This document shows, in pieces, positions 8,952 through 19,781 of a DNA stretch of 47,794 bases; the stretch's first letter is position 1, and each line of letters starts with the position of its first letter. Where the stretch lies: IMG/VR virus record IMGVR_UViG_3300008116_000070, positions 1 to 47,794 of that record, one strand, 5' to 3'. The notes under the pieces were generated by a model. That model had not been told where the DNA came from, searched no databases, and saw nothing but the letters and a program-made list of their open reading frames with translations. This stretch comes from a virus. The translations under genes were made by a program, and so were the position numbers.

Positions 8952-9254
8952 TTAGTTAATCTCCATCCCTGAGACGTGAAGCTTTAGACCTGCAGCAGAA
9001 CCAACTGCGTTTACGGTTTCAGATGCATCCATAACCTGCTTAATGTCTAGAGCAAAAATGCCGTTTGCAGGAACTGTTACTGCAGAGAGCACTTCATGTG
9101 TAGATAGCTTTACTGTTCCAGTCAATACGTTGCTAGTGGTGTTTGTTAGCACGATATTGGTGATTACTGCAGTAGTAGCTGATGGCACTGTGTACACATC
9201 TGCTGCAGATGTTGCCACGTTGCCGCGGAACAGCTTCTTTACTGTATTTGCCAT
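8952..9254 (-). CDS. Small beta-sandwich virion protein
   Basis: 100 aa starting MANTVKKLFRGNVATSAADV. It is a chain of beta strands (VYTVPSATTAVITNIVLTNT, GTVKLSTHEVLSAVTVPANG) of the type seen in small decoration, neck or tail proteins. The strand plan resembles the partial protein at the left window edge. It ends two bases before the 948-aa gene and probably forms part of the same virion structure. Function is inferred from context. Confidence 0.72.
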   Translation of the reverse strand: MANTVKKLFRGNVATSAADVYTVPSATTAVITNIVLTNTTSNVLTGTVKLSTHEVLSAVTVPANGIFALDIKQVMDASETVNAVGSAAGLKLHVSGMEIN

Positions 9255-9297
9255 TTATTTGTTACCTCCTAAGTAACTATTAGTTCTTACCCGTCGG

Positions 9298-10674
9298 TTA
9301 GAATATTCCCATAACTGCTGCAAGCTGCTCTTGAGCACGAGCAGTGTCTACATACCCCTTATTTGCAGCTTGTGTAGCTGTTGCTGGGGCAGAAACAAGC
9401 TCAACTTGATCCACTTTAATCTTGTCATAAGCAAGTCCTGCTTGTGAGTAGTTAATAGTGGTTGTTGGCTTTGTTGTAATATTAGATACAAAGTTCCAAA
9501 CACCGGTATCTGCATCCTTAGAGACCGCAGTCCACTTATCAGATCCACTAATATTGTATTCTCCGACAAGGGCAAAGTCTAGCAGATTTGATGGATTGTC
9601 CTGTGCGGTGAATACCATAGGTGCAACGATAGAAATGTTTGCAGTTTCAACTGTTGTTCCACCGCCTGTAAAGGAGATAGTACCCGTGATGTTTACGTCA
9701 CCACCGATATTTACGTCACCAGTAACACCCATACCTCCGGCTACTACAAGAGCACCGGTAGTTGTGGAAGTAGATTGGGTAGCGATCTCAACGTGTACAG
9801 TTTGGTCTGGAATGATAACCATCTGAGTATTGTCAGATGCAAGACCACCAGCTGCAAAAATAATATTATTTTCAGTACCGTTATCTGATGTTGCAAATAT
9901 TAGGTTACCCTTACCAGTGGTTCCAGCAACTGCGTTTCCTGCCGGAGATACCGCTAAGAAAGTTACGTCACCATTTGTTTTAGCGTATGTAAAGCTAGTA
10001 GTTGTTGGAATAGATGCAATTGTGTAAGTTCCGTTAAAGATACCGTCAACGCCGGTAACAACTACAGGCATGCCAACACGGAATCCGTGGGCTGTAGGTG
10101 TAGTAAGTGTTGCTACGTTATTTGTTAGAGACTTACCATTTACGGATGAGGTTAAAACTCTTGGTGCTTCGAAGAAAATATAACCATCGTTAGGTCCGGT
10201 AATTGTAAAGTCTGGGTCAGCAAATGTTGCAGATGTAATACCCATATCAATATATCCAGAATCATCTGTTCCGTTATTTGAATAGGCAATAAAGTCTGTT
10301 GAAGAGTTTGCACCATTTCCCTTATTTTGGAAAGCAATCTGTGCATAGTCTGGAGTATTAATACTTGCAATAACTGCAGGGTCTTGTAGACCAGCTGACA
10401 ATTCAAAGGACTGCGCTTCAGCGCCTACGTATAGCTTACCTACGTTAGCCGGAGCAGTTCCGTCTAGAATTGCTTCGAGTTGATCATTAAGTGCATCTTG
10501 AGCATCGGCTGATGCTGCTACTAGGTCATTAATGCCAAGTAGGTTGCCAAGAGTTTCAAGTGTCTTGGCAATATAAACCAAGTCTTGAGCAGTATAAGTG
10601 CTTGCAGCAAGTGATGTGGTGATCTCTGCCTTGACCGCATCGATTTGCGTATTAAGCGCTGAGTAGGATGGCAT
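9298..10674 (-). CDS. Fibre-like virion protein with coiled-coil start and beta tail
   Basis: 458 aa. The first 80 residues are helical (AVKAEITTSLAASTYTAQD and a Leu/Ala-rich stretch). A long beta-rich part with Asn/Gly/Thr repeats follows (GVTGDVNIGGDVNITGTISF at about residue 325), like the strand-turn shafts of trimeric tail spikes. The C-terminus ends in 'TATQAANKGYVDTARAQEQL', a segment widely found at domain ends in phage fibres. A strong GAAGGAG site precedes the ATG. It starts similarly to the 237-aa gene upstream (MPxxxS-ALxxxIxAxx), suggesting that both attach to the same site. Confidence 0.78.
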   Translation of the reverse strand: MPSYSALNTQIDAVKAEITTSLAASTYTAQDLVYIAKTLETLGNLLGINDLVAASADAQDALNDQLEAILDGTAPANVGKLYVGAEAQSFELSAGLQDPAVIASINTPDYAQIAFQNKGNGANSSTDFIAYSNNGTDDSGYIDMGITSATFADPDFTITGPNDGYIFFEAPRVLTSSVNGKSLTNNVATLTTPTAHGFRVGMPVVVTGVDGIFNGTYTIASIPTTTSFTYAKTNGDVTFLAVSPAGNAVAGTTGKGNLIFATSDNGTENNIIFAAGGLASDNTQMVIIPDQTVHVEIATQSTSTTTGALVVAGGMGVTGDVNIGGDVNITGTISFTGGGTTVETANISIVAPMVFTAQDNPSNLLDFALVGEYNISGSDKWTAVSKDADTGVWNFVSNITTKPTTTINYSQAGLAYDKIKVDQVELVSAPATATQAANKGYVDTARAQEQLAAVMGIF

Positions 10675-10739
10675 TAGTTTTCTCCTTCGAGGGATTTACC
10701 CAGTAAGCTAGTATAAGTAAAAATTGTCAATTTGAACCC

Positions 10740-11453
10740 TTAATTGCCTGTTGATGGCCCAAATATGTTAAGACCAAGCCAACGGTCATTTCTTAGGAAG
10801 TTTATCTGATTGGTTACGTCTCCGGAGGCACTAACCGCAGCAACTGCCGCATCTCTAGCGGTATTTATAGCCGTAATAGATGAGGTCTGTTGGGTGGTTA
10901 AAGCTCCTAGGGCAAGGTCTCGGGTATCGGTAATGTTTCCTATGGCTGAGGTTCCGGTCGAGGCAATGATGGTTAGGGCATCGCTTTGAGCTGAAGCTAT
11001 CTGACCTGTAGCTGTATTTGCAGCGGTAGTTATCTGTCCCAAAGACGCAGTAACCAGATCGATAATGTCCTGAGTATTTGTCTCACCAAGGTCTGCAAGG
11101 AGATCGTTGATGGTTGCAATTACTGGGGTAGCTACATCATTAAAGTCATCAATGGCATTTGATGCCGCGGTATTTAGGTTTGAGGTTGCTGTAGTAACAA
11201 TATTATTTAAATTTGTTTGAGCAGTAGTTACTCCAGTATTCAGTGTTGAGATTGCAGTATTTGCAGTGCTGGTTACCTGACCTTGTTGGAAGGTACCCTC
11301 AGCAATAACTTTAGTTAAAGCTAGGTTTGCTACTGCAGCTTCAAGAGCCTTCATCTGAATTAGAAGGTCTTTGTTGTCAATGTTGGTAGCTACTGACTCT
11401 ACCTTGGCAGTAATGACTGCTTCTAGAGCAGAAAAACTGGGATTAATTGGCAC
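10740..11453 (-). CDS. Long coiled-coil virion protein
   Basis: 237 aa made nearly entirely of Ala/Thr/Asn/Val helix with repeating patterns such as TANTAISTLNTGVTTAQTNL and TAASNAIDDFNDVATPVIAT, so a long parallel coiled coil is likely. Only the last 20 residues (FLRNDRWLGLNIFGPSTGN) break the pattern. Its start (MPINPSFSALEAVITAKV) resembles that of the next gene (MPSYSALNTQIDAVKAEI). It lies between the big collagen-like fibre and the 458-aa fibre-like protein. A fibre shaft or attachment role is inferred. Confidence 0.75.
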   Translation of the reverse strand: MPINPSFSALEAVITAKVESVATNIDNKDLLIQMKALEAAVANLALTKVIAEGTFQQGQVTSTANTAISTLNTGVTTAQTNLNNIVTTATSNLNTAASNAIDDFNDVATPVIATINDLLADLGETNTQDIIDLVTASLGQITTAANTATGQIASAQSDALTIIASTGTSAIGNITDTRDLALGALTTQQTSSITAINTARDAAVAAVSASGDVTNQINFLRNDRWLGLNIFGPSTGN

Positions 11454-11462
11454 TATGTCTCC

Positions 11463-13624
<2,162 letters not shown>

Positions 13625-13628
<4 letters not shown>

Positions 13629-14698
13629 TTCGATACCTGAGGTTTAGTAAATACTTTGCCCTCTAGATACGTTCTAACAAGACCTGTGCTTGATGTAAGT
13701 TGTATGTCGTAATATGCCGTTCTTGGAAGCTTTGCAGTAACATCACTATCCAAGTGAAGATTTAATGTATCGAGTATTCCTCCAGGTACAGATGCTGTTA
13801 TCGTAGTTTCAAAGGTAGTAAGGATAACTGGGCCCACCTGATTTGATGGGAATGTTGGGAAAAGTCTAATTTGTGCAAGAGGCGTGTAAGTTGATAGGTC
13901 CATAGAGAATTTGAGCTGGATGTCAAAGTCGTCTCCTGAGTACAAAGAAAGATCTTTATTAGTAACTGGACTTGGCAAGGTAATGTCGCCATAGTCTGGC
14001 ATTTGTAGGTAGACTCTTTGTGGCATAGACCCATCGTCGATTTCCTGTGGACGATAAATCGGTACGTACTTGTTTGTACGTCGACTAATCTTGCGTAGAG
14101 TGAATACTTCGATCTTGTACATACCGGTGCCAAGCATGTTGCAAAGCTCTCGGTATTGTTCTTTTCTATTTGTAACTGTTTCCATGAGCTGGCGATAACG
14201 CTCGGAACGAGGAATAGAAACTCCGTCTGGAGAGATAATGTCAATATCAAAAGCTGCATCTGTAGCCAGGGTATACAGGGCCATAGTAGATGCCAAAAGA
14301 ACTACTGGATACTCGTCAATAGCTGGAAGGGTTGCCATAGTAACTCGGCTACCGTTACTGTCTGTAATGCTTCTTGCGTGCTCTATAAACGCAGTGTTTA
14401 CATAGTATTGAATTTCTGTATCTGTAAAGTATTTAAATGAGGTTCCAGAAATATATACGGTTGCCCCATCAATAGGGGCAGAAGATAGCTGAATCATTCC
14501 AGTAACTTCTTCTATAGTTGCGGTGGAGGATACTTCTACGCCGTTCACCTTTATCGAAAGTGAAGCTGCATTTATTGGGGCCTCAGTTAATTGGAATCTT
14601 TTTGATTCTCCGTCACCGCGTAACTCCTCAGTGAATGAGCGGGCTATATCGCCAATTTCTGCCCTCAAGCGGTCAGCGAGGGATGCTAAAGTTGCCAC
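13625..14698 (-). CDS. Putative head-tail connector / neck protein
   Basis: 357 aa, first gene after the capsid region terminator. The N-terminal 110 residues ([14 protein letters not shown], a beta hairpin, then [20 protein letters not shown]) resemble the helix-plus-hairpin layout of adaptor proteins. The centre is helical ([20 protein letters not shown]). The last 150 residues are beta-rich ([39 protein letters not shown]), like a stacked immunoglobulin-type domain. Its position between capsid and fibres supports a connector role. I do not recognise a named family. Confidence 0.55.
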
Positions 14699-14762
14699 TT
14701 ATCCTCATATCCTCAAGATCTACTTATCTAATAATCTCAAATAAGCTTAAGTTGTACAGGTT

Positions 14763-14806
14763 AAAAAAAGACCCGCTTCGACAGGAGGGCGTTTAGTCGA
14801 AGCGGG
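14763..14806 (-). terminator. Rho-independent terminator after the capsid gene block
   Basis: An 11-bp perfect stem (CCCGCTTCGAC with GTCGAAGCGGG) and a 13-base loop. On the minus strand it is followed by TCTTTTTTTAA. It lies downstream of the 121-aa gene, so it ends the capsid-containing transcript and can set the ratio of capsid to fibre expression. Confidence 0.9.
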
Positions 14807-14823
14807 CGTCCTAGATATGTGCC

Positions 14824-15189
14824 TTAGAGGCGCTCGTATAGGTATCCTTTTTCTTGAAGGTGTGCTGCCACATTCTTCGGAACCTTATACTTTTGTCCGG
14901 CCTTAAAGGAATAGTTATTTCCTACGCCGATTGTTACAAATTCTAGATCTTCAGCTAGACGAATAACTTGACTGTCGTCTGCACTTGTTACGCCCAGAGA
15001 CTCGACTTCATCGATAACTGTTGGCTCTGATCCTGTTGTAAGATCATAGACTTCAGTCTCTAGTCTCTCCGCCTCAACTTGTGAGGCTAGTGTCATTTCT
15101 TCAGCCCTCTTTGCGAGAGCTTCTGCGTTGGCCTTCATCATTTCTTCACGTTGACGGCCAGTAAAATCAGTAACTTTTGCTTTTGCCAC
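14824..15189 (-). CDS. Small protein after the major capsid gene, possibly head accessory
   Basis: 121 aa. The first 55 residues are a charged helix (RQREEMMKANAEALAKRAEE), then an acidic linker, then a compact C-terminal domain 'SFKAGQKYKVPKNVAAHLQEKGYL' of a kind often seen in small phage proteins encoded just after the capsid protein. It is preceded by a good GGAGAATAAT-type leader and followed by a terminator. A head decoration or head-completion role is likely from position but not shown. Confidence 0.65.
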   Translation of the reverse strand: MAKAKVTDFTGRQREEMMKANAEALAKRAEEMTLASQVEAERLETEVYDLTTGSEPTVIDEVESLGVTSADDSQVIRLAEDLEFVTIGVGNNYSFKAGQKYKVPKNVAAHLQEKGYLYERL

Positions 15190-15256
15190 GATTATTATTC
15201 TCCTAAGTTCTTGTTTTTAGTGGGCAGTTTTAAGACATACCCAGGTCATAAAGTTC

Positions 15257-16333
15257 TTAGTTGGTTTCTGCCAAGACTACAGACTGGTCAGTAATAAGAC
15301 CAAGACCATAGATAGCGTACCAAGCAAGCGCATGCTCACGACCGAAGTCAAGAATACCGCCATCGCGGAGTTCGACTGGAAGGGAGATTGCGTGACCGAA
15401 TGCATTGTCACCAATAAAGATTGCTGTGTAGCGATCCTTGTTACCGTTACCGGTCTTTGTTACTGGGGTGGTGTAACCTCCACCAGTTGGGTAGACAATT
15501 GAGCCAGGAGCAACAGCGGTGTCAGTTGTGTAACCTGAACCTGCACCGTTTGTTACCTTCTGGATCTGTGTGGTCTCAATGAATACTGTGTCGTATAGAC
15601 GACCAATTTCACCGAGCATGAAGTTACCTGGAGCAGCGTACTTAGTGACTTCAATAAATTCTGGAAGATCACGAAGACGACGGCTCTGGTGTGGGTGAAC
15701 GAATGCCACGTAGGTTTCGCCCAACCGTGGAATGTTCTTGGTTGCTAGAGTCTCGACTGCATCCTTAACAGTAGAGGTGGTTAGGTGGAAGTTACCGGTC
15801 AAAGAAGCACGGGAAGATCCAACAGTACCTGATGTGTACCAGTCATTGACTGCTACGTTAGCAGAACGATCATAACCGTAAATAACGGAAGATGCTGCCA
15901 TGAGTGTGTCGCGTGCCTGGCCATCAAGATAGAGGGCCATGTTGCGACCAAGAAGACGTGAAGCAGATGCCATCACATCGTCGAAGGATGCATTGAGAAG
16001 AAGTTCAGATACTGCAATTGCGTATCCGTGCTCTGCAACAGTAATTGAAAATTGCTGTGCTGTCAATGCGTTTGTCTGCATACGAACACCTTCAACAAGC
16101 GCTGAAGCGAAGCCGAGGTTGTTGTAACGCATAAAGTTAATCTGGAGACCAGGTGCAACGCCTAGTTCAGTCTTCTTAACAGCGAACTGTTCGAAGCGAA
16201 GAATCGGCATTGACTGGAAAAGGATTTCCTTTGACCAGATTGTTTGAATTGCTTGGGTAAGCTGGCTATTAGCGCCAGAATACGCTGTAGGTGACGCGGC
16301 GAGATTACCGGTACCTGTTACGGCTGATGCCAT
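15257..16333 (-). CDS. Major capsid protein, N4-gp56 family
   Basis: 358 aa HK97-fold capsid protein. The N-terminal segment 'IWSKEILFQSMPILRFEQF' (residues 33-51), 'LGVAPGLQINFMRYNNLG', the spine-helix region 'SELLLNASFDDVMASASRLL' and the C-terminal 'GDNAFGHAISLPVELRDGGI' fit the N4-gp56 major capsid group. An AAGGAG site lies before the ATG, and the length is typical. It is preceded by scaffold and portal genes, as in many phages. It should form the icosahedral shell and be the most abundant virion protein. Confidence 0.92.
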   Translation of the reverse strand: MASAVTGTGNLAASPTAYSGANSQLTQAIQTIWSKEILFQSMPILRFEQFAVKKTELGVAPGLQINFMRYNNLGFASALVEGVRMQTNALTAQQFSITVAEHGYAIAVSELLLNASFDDVMASASRLLGRNMALYLDGQARDTLMAASSVIYGYDRSANVAVNDWYTSGTVGSSRASLTGNFHLTTSTVKDAVETLATKNIPRLGETYVAFVHPHQSRRLRDLPEFIEVTKYAAPGNFMLGEIGRLYDTVFIETTQIQKVTNGAGSGYTTDTAVAPGSIVYPTGGGYTTPVTKTGNGNKDRYTAIFIGDNAFGHAISLPVELRDGGILDFGREHALAWYAIYGLGLITDQSVVLAETN

Positions 16334-16379
16334 GTCGGTATTACTCCTTAGTGTTAATTAACATAGTTGAAATTACTTT

Positions 16380-17156
16380 TTATCCGAATATTCCCTTACC
16401 GCGATCGGTTGCTGATCCCAGCAAACGTTGACGGTGTTTTGCGTACTCGGTAACCGACATAGCGGCTATTTGCTCCGCCGTGAACTGTTGTTGATCCGAA
16501 TTGGTGTCGAGGGGTCCGGAAGGCGGCGCGGTTACCCGGCTGCCTGTCATTTCTCTACGAGCAGACTGCATAGCCTGCTGTGCAGAGTCAAGGATACGTG
16601 ATGAACGTTCCTTTAGACCTGAGATACTGGATTCAATTTCCTCTTTAGTATTACCTGTAATTAAGTCCAATAGCTCTGGTAAAACATTGTCCCTTTCATC
16701 CTGTAGGCGCTGATTGCGGTACTCATTGAGTTCTGCAAACTGACGCTCTCTTTCGAGAAGAAGAAAGGCTTTTTCGCGCTCTACGCGCTCTTGCTCAATT
16801 CTTTCCGCCCACTCTTTTTCTTTAGACTCTAGGAGCTGGCGAACATCCATTTCAGCCTCTGCCTTCTTACGGGCTTCAGCCTCTTGTTCCTGACGAAGAC
16901 GGTCAGCCTCTGCTTGACGATCTTCGCGTTCCTTCTTTAGAAGGGATACTTCTTCTTTAAGGGAATCAATCTGTGGGTAGAGTTTGGACTTCTCCTGCTC
17001 TCGTACCTTACGTAGATCCTCTTCGGTGTATGACTTACCAGTTGCGGCATCTTTAGGCTGAACCGGTGTTACTAGAGTTTCTGTTTGTGTTGGCATATCC
17101 GTTTGAAATGCTTCACGCACTTCTGGAGTGTCAACAACATTTGTTGCTTCTGACAT
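16380..17156 (-). CDS. Capsid scaffolding protein
   Basis: 258 aa, directly upstream of the major capsid gene. It has the expected form of a scaffold: disordered start, a long charged coiled coil rich in Glu, Lys, Arg and Gln (about residues 45-150, e.g. LKEEVSLLKKEREDRQAEAD), a flexible Pro/Ser linker (SRVTAPPSGPLDTNSDQQQ) and a short C-terminal segment with basic residues (YAKHRQRLLGSATDRGKGI) that would contact the capsid protein. No protease domain is visible, so scaffold release may not involve cleavage by this protein. Confidence 0.88.
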   Translation of the reverse strand: MSEATNVVDTPEVREAFQTDMPTQTETLVTPVQPKDAATGKSYTEEDLRKVREQEKSKLYPQIDSLKEEVSLLKKEREDRQAEADRLRQEQEAEARKKAEAEMDVRQLLESKEKEWAERIEQERVEREKAFLLLERERQFAELNEYRNQRLQDERDNVLPELLDLITGNTKEEIESSISGLKERSSRILDSAQQAMQSARREMTGSRVTAPPSGPLDTNSDQQQFTAEQIAAMSVTEYAKHRQRLLGSATDRGKGIFG

Positions 17157-17220
17157 GTTTATTCCTTAGGTTTAAGAGGTCGTTGTCCGAATTAATGCCA
17201 CGATGACCTGCGGATTTATT

Positions 17221-18933
17221 TTATTGATCACCAAACTTAGAATCTGTTCCAGGCATCTTACGTCCTGGAAGTCTGGTTCCATATGCTTTGGTGACCAAAT
17301 CTATTTGGAGTTGTTCGATTGTTTGAGCCTCTTCAGGAGACATAACTCCTGGCTGACCCATTGGTCCTGGACCAACTCCGCTACCAACTTCTGAACCAGG
17401 TGCAGGCGTTGAGCCCCCTGATCCATCTGGTAGCAATCCAGTTAACGATGCAATTGCTGCATCGATTTGCTTCTTTACAAGATTCAATGCGCCATCTGCT
17501 TTTGCGTCTGCAATAAGCTCTTGACGAATTTCTTGAAGCTTTTCATCTGGGAATTCTTCTCCCAAAGTTCTTAAAGCCCCTTCCCTACTCTCTAGATTTA
17601 AAGCCATCTTCTGTTGAATTTCGCTCAAGAGAATGAGCTTGTCTAGAGGAAGTGGTTGAGGGAAGTGAACCACTGTCTCATATGTTACAGGGTCGTTTGG
17701 ATCTAATTGGGCTATTTGATCTAATTTTATTGGGCCATTAAAATCTGGGTTGTAGGTAAAAAGCTCTGGTTCTTTGATCGCAATGGTCAAAAGAGCAAGC
17801 TCGTTGATCTTCTTAATTCCCTCGCTATATTGAGTCATTTTCTGGTTATAGCGGTTCATAAGAGGCTGATATTGAATAGATAGAGCTGTTCCAGAGGTGT
17901 TTGAGATTGGCTGAACTTGGCCTAGGGCAGTTTCGGGAACCCCCATCATTTCGTGCATTGAGGTCTTTAGAGTTGCAAGATACTGCATTGCTCCGGCAAG
18001 ACCTTGTCCGCCACCTTCTAGATTAAATACCTGAGCATCCTTGGGTAGACCGCCCCAGACCTTCTTCGGTCCCTTTTCAAGGGAGGATGCCTTGGCGCCC
18101 GTGATCACTGTGACCGGGGCTGCGTGATAGTTCACGATGTCGGCAATATCTGTAGCTACTTCGTTATAGTTTCTATTTAAAACAATAATGTCATGGCAAT
18201 CAGAAAGTCCCCAAGGGGATCCAGAAACACGGACGTTAGGAATATGAACTACTGGAATTGTTCCAATAGGGTTTGCTCTTGAATCAATCAACTCATCATT
18301 AATGTATTCTTCGATGCGATCGTCAGTAAGAATTTCAGTATATGTGTATACCTGACGAGTTCCTTCTAGGGATGTTCCCCAGAAACGGTACTTAAGCTTA
18401 AATCTAATTAAACGGGAGCGATCATGTGGATGAAACTCTGGAAAACAAAATGATGCGTTCAACGGAAGAATACGTACACGTCCAGGATGGACTCGCCCAG
18501 TAGAGTCTGTAAATGCCTCTTCGTAAGCTACCTTTACAAAGCAGTCCCCAGATACTCCGCCCTGTTGTCCCATTTCCCAAAGAACGCTATGCTTTTCATT
18601 GTCGGTTTCCCAAACTCTTTTTAGAATATCTGGAAGTATCGCATTTGTAGCGTAGCTGCTCTGGAAGGTAACTCCTCGACCAAAGGTGAAGTTACATATA
18701 TAATCTGTAAAGGCTCTATAGTAATTAAATACCATTTGAGCTTCGCCAATTTCTCTGCGATAAGCCCAGTGATGGCCAAGATACATTGCCCAGTTTAATG
18801 AATAACGGTTTAGACGAGGACCGTGAACCTCAAACTCTTCATCTGCTAATTCCACTAATCCTAGTGGAGAAATTGAAATAGTTAAATCAGAGGATGCCGC
18901 CCTATACGACGGAGGACTAAAATCTATACTCAC
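17221..18933 (-). CDS. Portal protein
   Basis: 570 aa, the right size for a portal, forming the ring through which DNA enters the head. Segments typical of SPP1 gp6-like portals are 'NRYSLNWAMYLGHHWAY' near the start, 'WEMGQQGGVSGDCFVKVAYE', 'VVHIPNVRVSGSPWGLSDCHD' (shortened here), 'LNRNYNEVATDIADIVNYH', and 'MMGVPETALGQVQPISNTSG' followed by a long helix. The C-terminal 60 residues are Gly/Pro-rich. It lies between the terminase and scaffold genes as in the common head-gene order. Confidence 0.92.
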   Translation of the reverse strand: MSIDFSPPSYRAASSDLTISISPLGLVELADEEFEVHGPRLNRYSLNWAMYLGHHWAYRREIGEAQMVFNYYRAFTDYICNFTFGRGVTFQSSYATNAILPDILKRVWETDNEKHSVLWEMGQQGGVSGDCFVKVAYEEAFTDSTGRVHPGRVRILPLNASFCFPEFHPHDRSRLIRFKLKYRFWGTSLEGTRQVYTYTEILTDDRIEEYINDELIDSRANPIGTIPVVHIPNVRVSGSPWGLSDCHDIIVLNRNYNEVATDIADIVNYHAAPVTVITGAKASSLEKGPKKVWGGLPKDAQVFNLEGGGQGLAGAMQYLATLKTSMHEMMGVPETALGQVQPISNTSGTALSIQYQPLMNRYNQKMTQYSEGIKKINELALLTIAIKEPELFTYNPDFNGPIKLDQIAQLDPNDPVTYETVVHFPQPLPLDKLILLSEIQQKMALNLESREGALRTLGEEFPDEKLQEIRQELIADAKADGALNLVKKQIDAAIASLTGLLPDGSGGSTPAPGSEVGSGVGPGPMGQPGVMSPEEAQTIEQLQIDLVTKAYGTRLPGRKMPGTDSKFGDQ

Positions 18934-18948
18934 TCTATTTCACTCTCG

Positions 18949-19218
18949 TTAGCTAAGCTGATGATTTAACTTTTTTCTTCTTTTAATGTCCGCTTCTTTT
19001 CTTTTCTTTTTATCTATCAGTTCTTTTTTAGTATCACGAATTTCTACTTCTGCTTTTGAAGAAACGTATTGACCACCTTTTGAAGCGTACTGTTGTTTTA
19101 CCCAAGAAGCGGCAGCAAATGAAAGTCCTTTGCTTCTTCTTGATGGGTATTTAGCTTTTGCTTGTGACACTAAGCTATTCCACAATACCTGATTTGAAGG
19201 TACTCCTGATTCAGCCAT
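18949..19218 (-). CDS. Small basic protein, possibly DUF5872-like
   Basis: 89 aa with a strong AGGAGAG site. The first 50 residues contain 'LWNSLVSQAKAKYPSRRSKG' and 'AAASWVKQQYASKGGQYV', which resembles the small conserved domain DUF5872 found in phages and giant viruses; this is from memory and weak. The rest is a Lys/Arg helix (KKELIDKKKRKEADIKRRKK) that could bind nucleic acid. It sits between the 132-aa gene and the portal gene, so a DNA-packaging or head role is possible. Confidence 0.6.
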   Translation of the reverse strand: MAESGVPSNQVLWNSLVSQAKAKYPSRRSKGLSFAAASWVKQQYASKGGQYVSSKAEVEIRDTKKELIDKKKRKEADIKRRKKLNHQLS

Positions 19219-19237
19219 CGCTCTCCTAAAGTAAGTG

Positions 19238-19275
19238 GTGCCCGGCTTCGGAGAAGGGGTAACGAAGCCGGGTAC
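19238..19275. repeat. Strong hairpin without T-tract in the leader of the 89-aa gene
   Basis: A 10-bp perfect inverted repeat (CCCGGCTTCG and CGAAGCCGGG), extended by three weaker pairs to GTG/TAC, with a 12-base loop. Neither strand has a T-run after it, so it is not a classical terminator. It lies between the 132-aa gene and the start of the 89-aa gene and may mark RNA processing or protect a downstream transcript end. Confidence 0.6.
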
Positions 19276-19297
19276 CTAGTACGAAAGTTTACCCTGA

Positions 19298-19696
19298 TTA
19301 GTCAGTTACAGCTGCAGGGTTCATTCTTTGATAACGACCGCCTGAACGAGCAACCTCTTCAATCCGTGGTTCTGCGTAGTCTTGGAAGTTACCCTGAGAA
19401 AACTCATTTACATAAGTAGGAGCTTCAACCCATGCGGCTGAACCGACGTGGGCACGCTCTCTCATAGTCTCTTCTGCAGACTTCTCAAAAACATTTAGAT
19501 TGTGGTTAGGACGCCCAGCTGGTGTGTCGTAGCCCTGATCAAGTCCAAGTTGAAAATCATTTGGAACATCGGTATCAGTTGCTACTCCCTCTTCAAAGCG
19601 AAGAGGTCCGCGCTGTCCTGGAACAGCTCCAGCCATTTTACGTTCGTAAACTGAGCCGGTCTTCTCAGGAAAGCCAGGGTTTGGTGCAATTGCCAT
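19298..19696 (-). CDS. Conserved-looking hypothetical protein near terminase
   Basis: 132 aa, no recognised family, and probably mostly disordered: Pro, Gly, Glu and Asn-rich (MAIAPNPGFPEKTGSVYERK, LGLDQGYDTPAGRPNHNL). No membrane segment or enzyme motif. It has an AAGGAG site before its ATG and follows the large terminase gene by 85 bases that hold an inverted repeat. A virion or packaging-related role is plausible from position only. Confidence 0.68.
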   Translation of the reverse strand: MAIAPNPGFPEKTGSVYERKMAGAVPGQRGPLRFEEGVATDTDVPNDFQLGLDQGYDTPAGRPNHNLNVFEKSAEETMRERAHVGSAAWVEAPTYVNEFSQGNFQDYAEPRIEEVARSGGRYQRMNPAAVTD

Positions 19697-19723
19697 TATT
19701 TACTCCTTATAAGGTTTTTAAGG

Positions 19724-19756
19724 ATCCTTGTATATAAGTTTGGTACCTACAAGGAT
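19724..19756. repeat. Inverted repeat between terminase and the 132-aa gene
   Basis: A 9-bp perfect stem (ATCCTTGTA and TACAAGGAT) with a 15-base loop. On the plus strand it is followed by TTTTTGG, on the minus strand by CTTAAAAACC. All genes here run on the minus strand, where the T-run is lacking, so it is either a weak terminator or an RNA element before the next gene. Confidence 0.5.
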
Positions 19757-19781
19757 ATTTTTGGTCCTAAACGAATTTCTA

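Noticed and set aside
10725-10730. TTGACA on the minus strand before the 458-aa gene, as a -35 box
   Set aside because: The nearest TATACT is only 9 bases away and nothing fits at 16-18 bases.
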